From: Xanthostigma xanthostigma
Lineage: Eukaryota > Arthropoda > Insecta > Raphidioptera > Raphidiidae
NCBI GenBank assembly: GCA_963575645.1
Contig: OY754465.1
Coordinates: 38,962,401 to 39,026,400, forward strand
Direction: 5' to 3'
DNA length: 64,000 nucleotides
This document shows, one piece after another, positions 23,976 to 35,982 of this stretch. Below the pieces are notes generated by a model. The model was not told where the DNA came from, ran no database searches, and worked only from the letters and a program-made list of their open reading frames with translations. Numbering within the stretch: position 1 is the first letter of the stretch; each line of letters opens with the position of its first letter. A program made the position numbers and the translations under genes.

Positions 23976-26339
23976 CAAATCAGTACTTTTCCCTATTTAT
24001 ATATGATTTCTTCAAAGCTTGATCATTATAATATTAAGTTGTATAATGCAGAACTTACATCATTATCTACACACACATCATATTCACCTACCTAATTGAA
24101 ATAATTTTAAAATTAGTACCTATATTATAATAATTAACGTTTTGAAACATTTAGATGCAAATATAAAAGAGCTCTCGTTGCCCATAGCATACATGCTGAC
24201 CCTAAATTTCGAAAATGGTTTTTTCTCGTTTAATTTTCAAGAAATTCTATATTTGGGGTCTTTGAAGGCGATAAACACCATTTCGTCATTTTTTTTTTTT
24301 TAAGAAAGCGAATCCAATTTTCAAGTATTGCGACTGTTTTATTATTTCACGGGCGAAGACAAATTATTATTATTTATACAAGTGATTTATTAGGTCAACA
24401 AATAAAAAAAAACATAGAATGTTTTCTTATTAACGTGTAAAAATACCAAGGAATATTATTATATCTTTTATTCCCTATAATATAAGCAAAAATTAGATAA
24501 GTTTTCATGTCAGTGTTTTTCGATGAGTTAAGAACTTTTCCTATTAGCTGAAAATAATTTTTAACAGACAACCACTTCTGAAATGAAGCAAACTCTTTAG
24601 TAGTTCAAGGATGAATTTTAAATGAACTTCTTTACTGTTGCATTAATAATAGGGTTGACATTACTTCGTCACAAAAGTCGATGTGTTATAAAGCTTACAG
24701 GCTGCGTGTCTTTCTGTTGTCTAACGAAAGTGAGTGATGAATATAATTTGTAAATTAATTAGGGAAGGTTTTCCTGTTTATTCTCTCTGACTAATAGAAT
24801 ATTTACCATGTTTTATTACCAGATGACTGACAATGTAAAGTTGTTAATTAGCACAATTGTTCCATCTTTAAAAATACTATTTATTAAACTATGAGTAATT
24901 AACTTTAATAATATTTGCTTAACGCTGTATCTATTAAATTAAATACAACGAGTGTTAGAACATCTTTTATTTTGCGTTTCTAATTTAGGAACATATTATT
25001 TATCTGGGTCTAATAAAATTATGTACAAGGAGGAATATGCGTTTTTTGTGTGCTTTCTTAACAAAATGACATCTAAATCATTGCATTATCAAGCTCAAAA
25101 AAAAATTCAAAAATGTGTTAAAGTTTCTCCCGCCATAGAATAATTTTACCTGTGACGTCAAATGTATTGAAATAGGTACCAATACAATTTCAAATGTAAT
25201 TATTAAAATATCGTTGATCATTTTAAAAATTAATGTTAGGTAGTAAAACTAATCTTAAAAAAATAATAAAATGCAAGATTTAACTCAAAAGTATTCTGTA
25301 TTTAATAAAATGTTTTGTTAACAATATATTTGAGGATGACTTTGGTCAAAAGCGCTTATACTAGAGATTTTTAGTGAAAGAAAATTGGAATGGTTTTTCT
25401 ATAAAAATTTGGCAGTTACATTTTAGTAGTAGATATTTGATCATTATTATAGTATGGTTCGCTTATTGTAAAACATACCCGCCCCTCTGCCGCTTCTATT
25501 AGACTTTAAAGTATAAGTGTAGGACTCATTCCCTAAATTTTGAATTTATAGTATACTCATTGCGACGCCTATAGCCGAAGTCAGGACAAAATTTAGTTTA
25601 TTTTTAAACCATTTTGTAAACGGTTTTCTTATCATCAATGCAAACATCTTTACTCGCGTCCCCCCAAATTTTTCCTAGTGACTCGATGAAATATCACGGA
25701 AGAGATGTATAGTGAACATGACTTGAAATGTCACTTTGAACCTTCCTTGCTCAACGACTGTTTTTTTTGAGGTTATGTGTAGATGTCATCTTATTCTATA
25801 ATCTGAATATTTATATGTCATTTGATTACACCGGGGACTGTTTTTTTTTCTTTTCTGGGAAATTCACAAGCTATTCATCCTTGCAATAATTTAAAACTCG
25901 CACTGAAGTGAGTAAAACGAAAAAATATGCTAACACATAATTTTCTTAAAATTATATTCGTCTAAGGATAAGCATTGTTGTTTTTCTTATAACAAAAAAA
26001 GAAAACTTTTAAGTTTTCGCTAACATTATTATTCATAGGGGATTCTGAGTTTGAAAGTTTCTTCGTTGAATTCGTAATTAACAAAGTTGAAAATTGTTTT
26101 CACCTTATGAAAGTTGAAAATAAGTCAGACTTTAAAATAGAATCGGCTATAATTGTATCTGTAAATTAATAACTGAATTTTGAAATTTTCATAAGCGTTT
26201 GTCACACAACAATCACATTTGAAATTTATAAATATGGTATTATTGTTTATTGTTAGCTTTCCAGTACATTGGGAGGTTATGGTAATAGATGACTGGATCT
26301 GAAAAAAATCAAAACTTCAAACACTTCTTATATATAGGT
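23976..26339. other. Unassigned AT-rich DNA
   Basis: No TIR or repeat pair. A 63-codon ORF at 24952-25143 is not recognisable. 25480-25560 is a little richer in C but open in no frame. Confidence 0.4.
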
Positions 26340-26379
26340 CACTAGAGCATATTTTTACTCTTTTAGAAAAGATGTATGT

Positions 26380-26720
26380 GTATGTGCGTAAGTCATTTAT
26401 ATCTAGTACGAAATCTCGAGAATAAAACATGATATCGACTACGTTAGGCTTCCAATCGAAATAAGATTTTTTTCAATCAGTCCAGCCATAATCTCTTTGT
26501 TTAAACAAAAAGACTGCAGACAAGTAAATTTAGCACAAAATCTCGCGAACAAAAAATTATATTGTCATGATTAGGATATTAGTCGAAAAGTGTTAATGTT
26601 TTTATCCGAAAGAAATGCATTTAAAATCGATGCAACCGTTTTTTGTTTTTTATTTTGTTTAAACAAAAATGTGGATTTTACCCGAAAAAGATTTAACGGG
26701 TCTAATTTATTCTAGTGTCA
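26380..26720 (-). repeat. Left inverted array of about 150 bp subrepeats
   Basis: On the minus strand this holds about two diverged units (CGAGATTTCGTACTAGAT at 26404-26421, AAAATCTCGCGAACAAAAAA at 26537-26556). Each has GTTTAAACAAA-like and TTTCTTTCGGAT-like blocks about 150 bp apart. The same units occur in the opposite orientation at 29160-29600. Both arrays end outward with the block containing CTCGAGATTTCG and ACTAG. Confidence 0.6.
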
Positions 26721-26856
26721 ATCGATAAAAATCAAATATTTTCTTAGAGTTTAACACTATCATTTTCATCCAGACTACATAATAATAATAAGTATATTAT
26801 ATTTAGTTAATCTTATTAATCACATACATATCTAATATATTCTATTTTCTTCATAC

Positions 26857-29039
26857 TGGGTCGTGTGGACCTCAAGGATAGCACTTGTAGAGTTCTAATA
26901 CACCACCATACTCACCACTTGTATTTTATTTAAAGTAGGCCGTCCCATATTTTTATCGCATCGTCAGAGCTAGAATATTCTAACAGTTATATTTTTGCCC
27001 AACTTTTATTTTGTGTAATATAACTAAATAATGTCGGCGCTACACGATGCTAACAACACCGTCCAACGTACGTTCGTCGCATCGTGTGGCCGACGGTCAA
27101 ATCTACGAGCTTCCAATGTAGAGCGTCCAACGTTCGCGTTTGATCATGTTCCGTCTGTTGTCGGTATTCTTGACCCAAGTCAAAGGAAGCCTCCAACGTT
27201 CGAAGGAAAACATTCTTATGCTTTAATGTACAGCTACATGATTCAATCGAATATTATGCCAATTCGTAGTGTATTGCTAAATACTGTTGGAGTGTTTATA
27301 CTTTATAAATTTTTTTAATCTAATTTATTTGTGTTTTAAACAGGTACGTTTATTAGATTAATTATCATTTTATATTTAGAAACATATGCTTCCCGTACAA
27401 AATCCATTACTTTTTGCGCTATATTTTATTAAGGCATTTTATTAAAGTACTAACTATAATAATATTACAAGTTAATTCAGTACTTTACTATTTGTATTTT
27501 GTATTATTTATCTTAAATTATATTGAAGTTACGTTTTTGTTGGTATTTTGTATTTCTTGACAAAAGTTTGTACCAACTTTTCTCAATTCAAGATATCAAA
27601 CATTCCACACACCGTGTGGCAAGTACTTTGGCACACCAATTGTCGAACTCAGTTGACTCAAACGTCCTGTCCAACACCCGATCGAACGTTCGGGTCAACG
27701 TTCATAGCATCCACCCTAGCACTGGCTATACCAAGTTGGGTGGATCAATTTCATACATAAAATAGCAATTTATATATTTGTACTATATTATTGAAATAAA
27801 TTTATTATTATTGTTATTATTATCGTGTAGCGCTGGTTTAAGTCGAACAAATGAATGTCTAGCTTGCGCGTCATTCGTTGGTTTGTTTTACCACGGTAAC
27901 GTCATAAAGTCACTATTGGCTGTTTGTTTTAATCAGAAACGTCACAATAAATGTCAAAAGCTGTTTTGAGAACTGTGAGATCCCGCACTGAAATCCAGGT
28001 CCAGGTGAAATTTTTTTAACAATGCACTCTAATATCTGTTCATCGACCAAGAAGATTAATAATTTTCGATGGTAAGTAAATAATATAGTTACAAACCAAC
28101 TATTAAGATTAACATCTGTATATTTCCAATATACTAGCCGTTACCCGAAGTTTTGCACGTGATGGTGATGAAACACAGCAGCGATAACAGAAGGCTCTAT
28201 TGCAGTCTTGCCTCACGGAGCTGCGGATCTACCATATAGCAGAGTGCCACTTTAAAACAATATTTTCACGCATTTAATTTTTTTTTTACTAGGATCCTTC
28301 GTGGGAGCGAGCACATACCTACATTAAGTTTCATCGTAATCGGATAAATGATTTAGGAATGCATAGGTCCCAAACAGACAATAATTTTTATATATCGGAT
28401 AAGTTTATGATATCATATTCTGTATTTAGATAGGATATTCATATAACATATTATAAGTTAAAGTTTCTAGTTACAAAGAAAAGCTTATGATAGATTTGGT
28501 TAAATAAATATAACAGATGATGGCTCTGTTGTTACCTTTGATTTGGTATAAATGAAACGTTTTTTTAGAAATACTGTTGGATCCCGAAGAACTGGTAAAT
28601 TTTTAGCAAAATTTAGGGAAAAATTAAGTCTGCGGGATTGCAAACCTACGTATAATAAAGAGTTGTACGAGAAATGAACATTTTTTGTTTAAAACAAAAA
28701 AAAAACTTGATAAAGATACGGTTGGTTTATACTGTATAGACGGCATATGTATGTATGTCGGTGCGGTTTTTTTTTGTTTTGTTTGAGTTGGCACAAACAA
28801 ATGGAATTATATATGTGTCAGTAAAAAGTTACATTTACTAAAGTGGTAGATACTCATTACTGTCCATCAGAGACACAGCGTCTAAAACACAATGTTAATA
28901 TAATATCCTTTGTGTGCAAATGGTCTACATATGACCTGACAAAATAGGATTTAGACATAAAACACAGAAAACAACAAGCCGTGAGGCGGGTCGTGTGTTA
29001 GGGCTCTACAAGTGCGACCCTTGAGGTCCCCGCGACCAA
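26857..29039. mobile_element. hAT-like non-autonomous core element, 2.18 kb
   Basis: The left terminus (TGGGTCGTGTGGACCTCAAG, then GCACTTGTAGAG) is the inverse of the right (CTCTACAAGTGCGACCCTTG, then AGGTCCCCGCGACCAA); TIRs are about 45 bp at about 80% identity. The flanks CTTCATAC (26849-26856) and CTTCATAG (29040-29047) are 7 of 8 identical, and both fit the hAT preference nTnnnnAn. Two GC-richer islands (27030-27210, 27600-27740) repeat AACGTTCG. A 95-codon ORF (27031-27318) in the first island has no transposase motif. It could also be the core of a larger foldback. Confidence 0.55.
28134..28415 (-). mobile_element. Helitron-like copy nested in the core element
   Basis: Read on the minus strand it ends CAAAACTTCGGGTAACGGCTAG, the CTAG terminus at 28134-28137. 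Upstream it has TTATCCGATTACGATGAAAC, the usual target-like phrase of this Helitron group. The hairpin is decayed (GCAAAACTTCGGGTAACGG). No protein. Confidence 0.6.
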
Positions 29040-29159
29040 CTTCATAGTATAATTTATGTTGAGTATTAAATATATATTTAACAAATTAAAGCCGACAATT
29101 TTTTTCAAAAAATCTTAAAATACATTTTTCTTTTTTTTAATAAAACAACAGATTAAGCG

Positions 29160-29600
29160 GTTTTGATAAAATTTCTTTCGGATCATATTGACTTTCATAC
29201 GCGTCGATTGGCACCCTAACAAAGTTTTTTTTATTCGCCAGATTTCGTGTAAATTTCACTTTTTCAAGTTTTTAGTTTGAGCAAATAAACGGCTGGGCTG
29301 ATTTTAAAAACATTTCTTTTGGGTCAGATTTTACTCAACACTCTTTGATTGACCGCACCCTAATTTAGTCGATATATCATTTTTTATCCGCGAGATTTCT
29401 TGAAAAATCTACTTTTTTGCAGTATTTATGTTTAAACAGAAAAAGCACGAATTAACCAATTTCAAAAAAGTTTCTCTCAGACCATATTTACGTAAATATG
29501 CAACGATTTGCACCCCAATAGATGATATAATGTTTTATTCTCGAGATTTCGCACTAGAAAGAAGTGATCACGTACATAAGTACGTACCATACTCTCAACC
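29160..29600 (+). repeat. Right inverted array of about 150 bp subrepeats
   Basis: Three diverged units are marked by TTTCTTTCGGATCATATTGA (29173), TTTCTTTTGGGTCAGATTTT (29313) and TTTCTCTCAGACCATATTTA (29471). Each is followed by GCACCC(T/C)AA and CGAGATTTC blocks. Spacing is 140-158 bp. The last unit ends ATTCTCGAGATTTCGCACTA, matching the outer end of the left array in inverse. The 73-codon ORF at 29428-29649 is the last unit read through. Confidence 0.6.
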
Positions 29601-29885
29601 ACAGTGTAAAAATAGTATAAAGACCTTGAAACAAAAAAAAATATGTTAAAAACTTTTATTTCTATTTCCGGACCCAATACAAACTAAATAAATGTATTGG
29701 GAGAGTAAAAATAAAAGTATAAAAATAAAAACCACAAAAAAGGCAGTCACTGAGGACAGCCGAGGGAAGTGATAACTTAAAACTATGAAAATATAACAGT
29801 GGCTAGCGTAGTCAATTTAACTTTACTTATATACATATTATATACATAGCACTCTACAGATATACTGTTAACATTAGCATTGCCC

Positions 29886-30215
29886 AAATCAATATGACTC
29901 TTCATATTTACATATCAAACATCCTACCAACATATATATTATATATCGTGTCCATCGTGATAATAATAATAAGAAAAATCGCAGGGTTGTAAACATAAAT
30001 ATCAGATTTACACTAAATAAGTCTAATATTTTTGTTCACGATCTTGCAATTTTTCTTATTACCCTACCAAAATTTTGTTTCAATACGTTCATCCGTTTGA
30101 CCTGTATCGTGTAACAGACGCACAGACTTTTTCCAAAAATATGTTTTTGGATTCGAAAGATCTCCAAACAACAAATATTTTAAAATTTTGAAAAGTAAAT
30201 TTTGAAATAATTAAT
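29886..30215 (+). repeat. Family A repeat, 3' fragment interrupted by a MITE
   Basis: ATATGACTCTTCATATTTAC (29892-29911) and the stretch AATTTTGTTTCAATACGTTC through TTTTGAAAAGTAAATTTTG (30069-30208) are the 3' third of family A. They are separated by about 125 bp of unrelated DNA that includes the hairpin at 29968. Confidence 0.65.
29968..30060. mobile_element. 93 bp foldback MITE inside family A
   Basis: AATAAGAAAAATCGCAGGGT with TGTAAACA at the left is mirrored by TGTTCACGATCTTGCAATTT with TTCTTATT at the right. A solo terminus of the same family (AATAAGAAAAATAGCAGGAT) is at 47486-47505. Confidence 0.65.
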
Positions 30216-30495
30216 TAGGGGTCCAGTACGATAACACTATGCACCCAAATTTTGAAAATTTTTTTTTTAAGTCATAGAAAACGCTAAATTTTGACGTTCA
30301 AAAAAAAAAAAACTTTGCGGATTATTCACAAATTTCCTCAAAAATACGTGATCAAAATGGAACTACTTTTCGTCTTTCACTGTCATTTTTTGAATCTAAC
30401 CAATCAAAAATCACAAATACACGTCATAGCAACTGGTGTAGAATTATTGTATAACTATCTCACTTTGAATGCAGCTTTCGATTGTGTTATGGAAG

Positions 30496-30947
30496 CAGGG
30501 TCGTATTTAGATTCGCATACCCGTTTATCGTTCACCCCGGAATTGTTTTTTTAAAAACTAAACATTTGCCCCTTCCCGTTTCACTGCGAGACAATTCGCA
30601 TACCCCTTTATCGTTCACCCCAGAATTACAATTCGCATACCCGTTTATCGTTCACCCCGGAATTGTTTTTTTAAAAACTCCACATTTGCCCCTTCCCGTT
30701 TCACTGCGAGACAATTCGCATACCCCTTTATCGTTCACCCCAGAATTACAATTCGCATACCCGTTTATCGTTCACCCCGGAATTGTTTTTTTAAAAACTC
30801 CACATTTGCCCCTTCCCGTTTCACTGCGAGACAATTCGCATACCCCTTTATCAAAAAAAGCGGTGGTTTTCAATCTTCATGAAAATGTGAGCTTTAAATT
30901 TAAAATTCGTTTTATAAATTAAAATTTCCAAATACGACTCTGCCCTG
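30496..30947. mobile_element. hAT-like TIR element carrying a minisatellite
   Basis: CAGGGTCGTATTTAGA at the left and TCCAAATACGACTCTGCCCTG at the right are inverted, differing by a 3 bp insertion. The CAGGG start is typical of hAT ends. The 8 bp flanks (TATGGAAG, ATCGTTCA) do not match, so the TSD is lost or the boundary differs. Most of the interior is a 120 bp tandem repeat. Confidence 0.55.
30511..30852 (+). repeat. 120 bp minisatellite, about 2.85 copies
   Basis: Units start at 30511, 30631 and 30751 and are almost identical. Each unit contains two 34 bp subrepeats (ATTCGCATACCCSTTTATCG then TTCACCCCRGAATT) and TTGCCCCTTCCCGTTTCACT. The period is divisible by three, so one frame stays open for 146 codons (30482-30922). 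The peptide is a 40-residue repeat and is not evidence of a gene. Confidence 0.9.
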
Positions 30948-32045
30948 ATCGTTCAATTGTATTTCATTCCAACCAATTGATATTTCTATCTTTGTTTATC
31001 ATAGGGACAGGTGTATATAACTTTCTTTTTTCTTATCATTATATAAGACAAGATAGCGATCGCTATAGTAAATAATATACTTACTATACCATATTTAATT
31101 TTTTTAAATTAATTTATAAAAATTAATTTTCCGCACTTAAAACGACCAATAACGCTGTTATATGTTATATAAAACAATAATTGTGAATTTCCAGTGGATA
31201 TTTTGCATAGCAAGTTATCGTACTCTTACCATTAATTCGTACTATTCCTCACTTGTGGTGTTGAACTGATAAAATTATAAATTGCATCCGAACTTTACTT
31301 ATAGAATAAACATGTTTGCATCATTATGAATTTCCATAAAAATTTAAAGCGTATTTAATTTGAAAATTTATACAATGGAGTCACAGCCTCATAAATGGGC
31401 GGTTCTCTAAAAGATTGTTTTCGCTTTGAATAATTGTAGTCATTTTTAAACTTCGTAGCTTAATTGACATGTCACCATCATGTCATGTGCGATTATATAT
31501 TACACATACATATAGATATATCTTTATAATGCCAGTCATTTTTTATTTTTCTGATTTTAAAAATCAACACACACACAAACTTTGACAGATTTTTACGAGC
31601 TACGAGGTCTTTTAGCGTAAGGAAATTTAGAAATAATAAGCTGGTCTTTACATAGCTCAAGGAGCGAATTAATCAATCGCCGAAATTATTAGAGCCTTTT
31701 TACGAAGGGAGAAAAATTTAACATAAAAAAATAGGAAAGAAAGCATATAGAATTCTTAGAACTATTATCATAATATTTGTGAACCTAATGTAAAATGATA
31801 AAGACCATATGGTAAATAAATAAAGTTTTCAATTTGGGCAACGTCTGTTTTACTGCCTAGGGGACCTAGAATTTTAAATTCACCTTTGTATAGCGCATAG
31901 TAGAACTAGAACTATCTTATAAATTCTAAGAGCAAATTATTCCTAAATTAATAAATTTTGTAGAAAAATAGAATATTAAATTGGGCACCAATGTTTATTT
32001 ATTATTATCTCGTATATTCTTGAAAATAGTAGATATATTACACAA
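30948..32045. other. Unassigned, with a solo family A 3' end
   Basis: 31238-31276 (CGTACTATTCCTCACTTGTGG, GTTGAACTGATAAAA) is a diverged family A terminus without the rest. Elsewhere nothing repeated is visible. Confidence 0.4.
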
Positions 32046-32140
32046 CAGGGGCAGAGAGTTTGAGATTCTTGAACTGCGCATCAAGATGTTGCCTAGCGCA
32101 TCATGACGCGCAGTTAAAGGCTCTCAAAATTTCTGCCCGT
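32046..32140. mobile_element. 95 bp hairpin MITE
   Basis: CAGGGGCAGAGAGTTTGAGA followed by AACTGCGC is mirrored by GCGCAGTTAAAGGCTCTCAA with TTTCTGCCCGTG. The CAGGGG start would suit a hAT-derived MITE. No TSD is obvious. Confidence 0.6.
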
Positions 32141-32189
32141 GTGGTGTATACTATTTTTTTATACCTCCTTCGAAAGTACGTACTTTCTA

Positions 32190-32331
32190 TATACCTCGAT
32201 TGAAAGTACGTACTACCGGCATCAATTTTAAGGCAGAAAGTCTAGCGTGCGTGTAATCCCGTCAATGCATAACTGTAAGATTTTCTGCGTTAAAATTAAT
32301 GCTGGAAGTACGTACTTTCGACTGAGGTATA
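32190..32331. mobile_element. 142 bp palindromic MITE with an extra left terminus
   Basis: TATACCTCGATTGAAAGTAC through CATCAATTTTAAGGCAGAAA is mirrored by TTTCTGCGTTAAAATTAATG through GTACTTTCGACTGAGGTATA; arms are about 53 bp. A second partial terminus (TATACCTCCTTCGAAAGTAC, 32159-32178) lies immediately upstream, as if one end had been duplicated or a sister copy had inserted next to it. Confidence 0.75.
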
Positions 32332-33340
32332 AAGCAGTCATATTTTTTTTTTCATATATTTGTTAGCATAACAAAAATTGTAGGATTTATTAAATTTTTT
32401 TGTCTGGTAGCTAAAATGTTAGGAATTTTACTTTATTTTGGTAATAATTTTCTAAGATTTTTTCGGAAATAAGTAGATATTATTATTAATAGCGCTAAAT
32501 TTCTGCGTGCTAAAATAACAAAATAGAAGTGATAGCGCATTCAGAATAAATTATTAATGAATACTACATTAATCCCGACAACGTATGTAATTTGTTTGTA
32601 TCAATTTATTGCTGAACCTCCGATTTCCGGTAATCAAATTTTCCGGATGAATTACAAAACTGTTGCAAAACTCCGTTACTAACGAATATACAAACATCAA
32701 TTGTTTTTTTAGATTTTTAGGTACCTAAAATAGATTTGCTGAATTAAATATACAGATTTTTAAATGTTTTAAGTAAATTTAATGAAATAAAATAAATCGC
32801 ACATATATATATATAAATGACATATTAAGATAGACAGGATTTTTGATAAATTTTCATCAATTCCACAGCACACCACTTCCATTACATTTCTCTTAATCAG
32901 TCTAACAGGAAGAGGCGACGAGAAACAGAAAAAATCATTACAAATTAAAAAAAAAACTAATTGGTGATGTGTAATTCCACTCCTTTATACCTGCTTCATT
33001 GCTGATCTGAAATGATTTTATAATCGTTCCAAAAAAGAGAAATTAATATTATTTTTTTAATACTCGTATTAAAAGTGCAACCTTACGTACTTGTTGTTTT
33101 CGAGGACGCATGTCGGTTTTTGCATGTCAGTGACGTATTCGCACATCAAAAGTAAAGTGTTTCCGTCCCTTAGGAAATTCTTTTCGACACCAATGTAAGT
33201 GAAAGTGACGCCATCCTACGCGATGATTGTAAACTATATCTGACAGTGTTCCCGTAATTTACAATATCCATTTACAATGTTTTTATGTTTTTCATGTAGT
33301 TCTTTAATGCATTTATAACAAAAAGTACTGTGGCTAACTC
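32332..33340. other. Unassigned AT-rich DNA
   Basis: Only a short AT dinucleotide run (32803-32815) stands out. 33090-33230 is more GC-balanced without an open frame. Confidence 0.4.
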
Positions 33341-33435
33341 GTGTGGAATTGACGATTGCGACTCGTATGTGATTGCCCCCTCGCTGCTCTATGAAGTTAA
33401 GCGTGACACTCGTTCGCAATCGTCAACTTTCCACT
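33341..33435. repeat. Short inverted repeat (probable MITE)
   Basis: GTGTGGAATTGACGATTGCG at 33341 is mirrored by CGCAATCGTCAACTTTCCAC at 33415-33434 (18 of 20). The loop is about 55 bp. It falls inside an otherwise meaningless 61-codon minus ORF. Confidence 0.5.
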
Positions 33436-33544
33436 CTGGGTGCATAACGCACTACTAAAATGGAAAAAAAATACTTAGTGATTTACTTCATCCCAGAATA
33501 TTATTTTTATTCCGGTTTTGAAATGAACTATCTACCACATCAAA

Positions 33545-34109
33545 AAAAGAAATTATAAAATTTCTAATATCGCGTGAGTTGACGCGGATAATGGCTAGTA
33601 TTCAACATGGTATTTTGCTATTCGTGGCCATGGTTACCTACATAATATGTTCTACGTCATGTAAAAATTAATCAAAGAGTTTATTTCTGGCAGAGCAGCT
33701 AATTTTTTTTATTTTCAAAATATTTCCGAAACCATAAAGTTAAGAAAAAGAATTTTTGACAAAATTTTCTTGAAAAAATACATAAAATAATAAGCCGTTA
33801 TGAAAATAATACCATAATTATATAAAAGACATTGTTATAGCAAATATCTCCTCTGCGCTTGCGCAGATTTTCCTCAAAAACAATACGGCTCTTCATATTT
33901 GCATTCTAAACACCCTCCAACTATTTGGTTTCAATCCGCTTATCCGTTTGACCTGTATTCTGCTCACAGACTAACACACACACAGTTGTTCCAAAAATAT
34001 GTTTTTTGAATTCGGGGGATTTCAAAACGAAAAGATATTGCAAAATTTTGAAAAGTGATTGTTAACCTAAACTAGTTCCATTCCTTACTTGTGGGTTGGA
34101 ATGGTAATA
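33545..34109 (+). repeat. Family A repeat, copy 2 (5' truncated)
   Basis: It enters family A at AAATTTCTAATATCGCGTGA and has GGATAATGGCTAGTATTCAA at the internal Helitron-like end. It then runs to the normal 3' end CTTGTGGGTTGGAATGGTAA. The ACCATTCCAAC 5' part is missing. Confidence 0.8.
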
Positions 34110-35225
34110 AAGAAAATAACATACTTTCTGTTAAATCCCGAGAGCAAGAATAATCTAAACAACCCAACTTATATTAATCTAGAAAAGAAACAAAAAATGT
34201 AAGAGCCGTTAAAATAGATTAGATAATATCTTACGACGAACGTTGACTAACTGTGTATATAAATCGTTTAACGGTTGGTCGAGGAAAGGACTACTCACGT
34301 ATAAAAATAGAGTAAAAGAGACAGCTAGATATATTATTTCCAAGTTTATATATGCGCGTCTCGATAATAAAAACTAGAGTGCGGATTTCCCGATGGACTT
34401 TACGAACCAGGCTCCACTACGTCACGTCCGGTCTGCTCGCTCGATCGGAAGTGCGGTATTTGTTTTACCCTTCCAAACCACACGTCGCTTATCGCCGTAC
34501 TTATAAATAATGAATAAGTTTATTTACCAATATCTACAGCATACTGCACACCTGTATGATCGTTTCGTTGTTATAACATCGGTGTGGGTGGAAGAAAAAA
34601 GCTGTCTTTTAATTAACATAATGGATTTTACTTTAACAAGTAATAAACTAGGCCTAGTTTTGATATTGTAGACTGAAATGTACTGAAAATTTTATTAATA
34701 GAGAACATAATCGACGTAATAATATGACATAATATATGACAGGAGCACGGGGTGGATAGAACACAGGGTTAGGATAAGAAACATGTAATAGGCCCATGCT
34801 ATTCTCTTCAGGTAATAGACTAACAGGATGACCAGAAAGAAGAAAGAGCCATGGTTGCTTGGATCAGATTTTAAATTAATGTTTAAAAACGTATAGGTAC
34901 ACAAAAAAGCGACGAACTTATTAAGTTTTTTATTTATTTATTAATAAGAAATATGAAAAAAATAAAAATTATTCAATTTTTTACTTATTAAAAAGAAACA
35001 ATATATAAAAAAATATTTTTTTTATTTATTATTAACAAATATAAAAACCTGAGAGGTTGTCTGGAGGCCTTCATTAAGAAGCATAGCTTCAAAATATTGA
35101 AAGCGTTTCGCTATATTTAAAGTCACACTTCTGATATAACTCAGCCGTTCTTACTTGCCTAAGATACAGAGTACTGTATATGATAAGTATTAGACAGAAG
35201 AAAATCACAATTATTTTATGTGAGA
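34110..35225. other. Unassigned, with a GC-rich patch
   Basis: 34380-34500 (ACCAGGCTCCACTACGTCAC, GTCTGCTCGCTCGATCGGAA) is clearly richer in GC than its surroundings and has no mate in the window. It could be a promoter-proximal or untranslated region, or a decayed GC-rich MITE. No ORF supports a gene. Confidence 0.35.
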
Positions 35226-35480
35226 CAAGCCGCTACCCGCGGCTTTGCATGTGATTGAGATGAAATAAAAATGTATAGCTCTTCCCGCGGATATAATTTT
35301 TAAATCTCATAATATATTAAAGCTTTTACCCTACGTAATTTTGTGATCAAATGTAACCTAGATCACTTTCGGGATAGTTCTTAACCTGGCTGTGAAGTAT
35401 AATCCCAATCGGTTCAGCTGTTCTGAAGATTTGCTAGGACAGGCACACGGGAATTTTAAAAACAATCGCTTATGTTCTGA
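35226..35480 (-). mobile_element. Helitron-like copy
   Basis: Read on the minus strand it ends GCAAAGCCGCGGGTAGCGGCT (35228-35248), the same hairpin and end as the 15-16 kb array but lacking the last TAG. Inside is TGAACCGATTGGGATTATAC, the expected subterminal phrase. The rest is diverged from the array units. Confidence 0.65.
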
Positions 35481-35982
35481 TAGCTTAAAAAATGACGGTT
35501 ATTTCGATATTACAGACTAGACACTTTAAATTATATGTATTTCAAACATCTATTTTTAAATTTACACTCATAAAAAACTAATTTCAACGCAATTTTAGAA
35601 ATTGTAAAAATTATTACAAATTGTAATACACTTAGAAGACTATCTCCTTTGAGGTGTACCTCTCATGAAGAAAAAATTATCAAAGTGAACACTCACTGTC
35701 TTTGATGCTGAGAAAAAAAGCGTAACCTTATAACACTGAACACAAATATAAAAATATTTTCTTAGAAAACCAAACAGGCAGTATAATTAATTATTCTTTG
35801 ATCTTTTATAAAAACACGAGAATATAACTTGCAATAAAAATGACAAATATGTGTGACTGTCAAGAATCAAGATAGATAAATAAAATACAAAGTATCTGTC
35901 TGTAACTTTCGAAAATTCTACTTTAAAATACTTTTTTATTTGAATTCTTGATTACTAAACCAAATTTAATGTTAAAAATCTC
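35481..35982. other. Unassigned AT-rich DNA
   Basis: No repeat or gene seen. Confidence 0.4.

Noticed and set aside
27031-27318. 95-codon ORF as a transposase fragment
   Set aside because: No DDE, BED-finger or hAT dimerisation motif is visible. The frame coincides with a GC-rich island containing repeated AACGTTCG.
30482-30922. 146-codon repetitive protein
   Set aside because: It is a product of a 120 bp minisatellite whose length is a multiple of three; no signal or domain.
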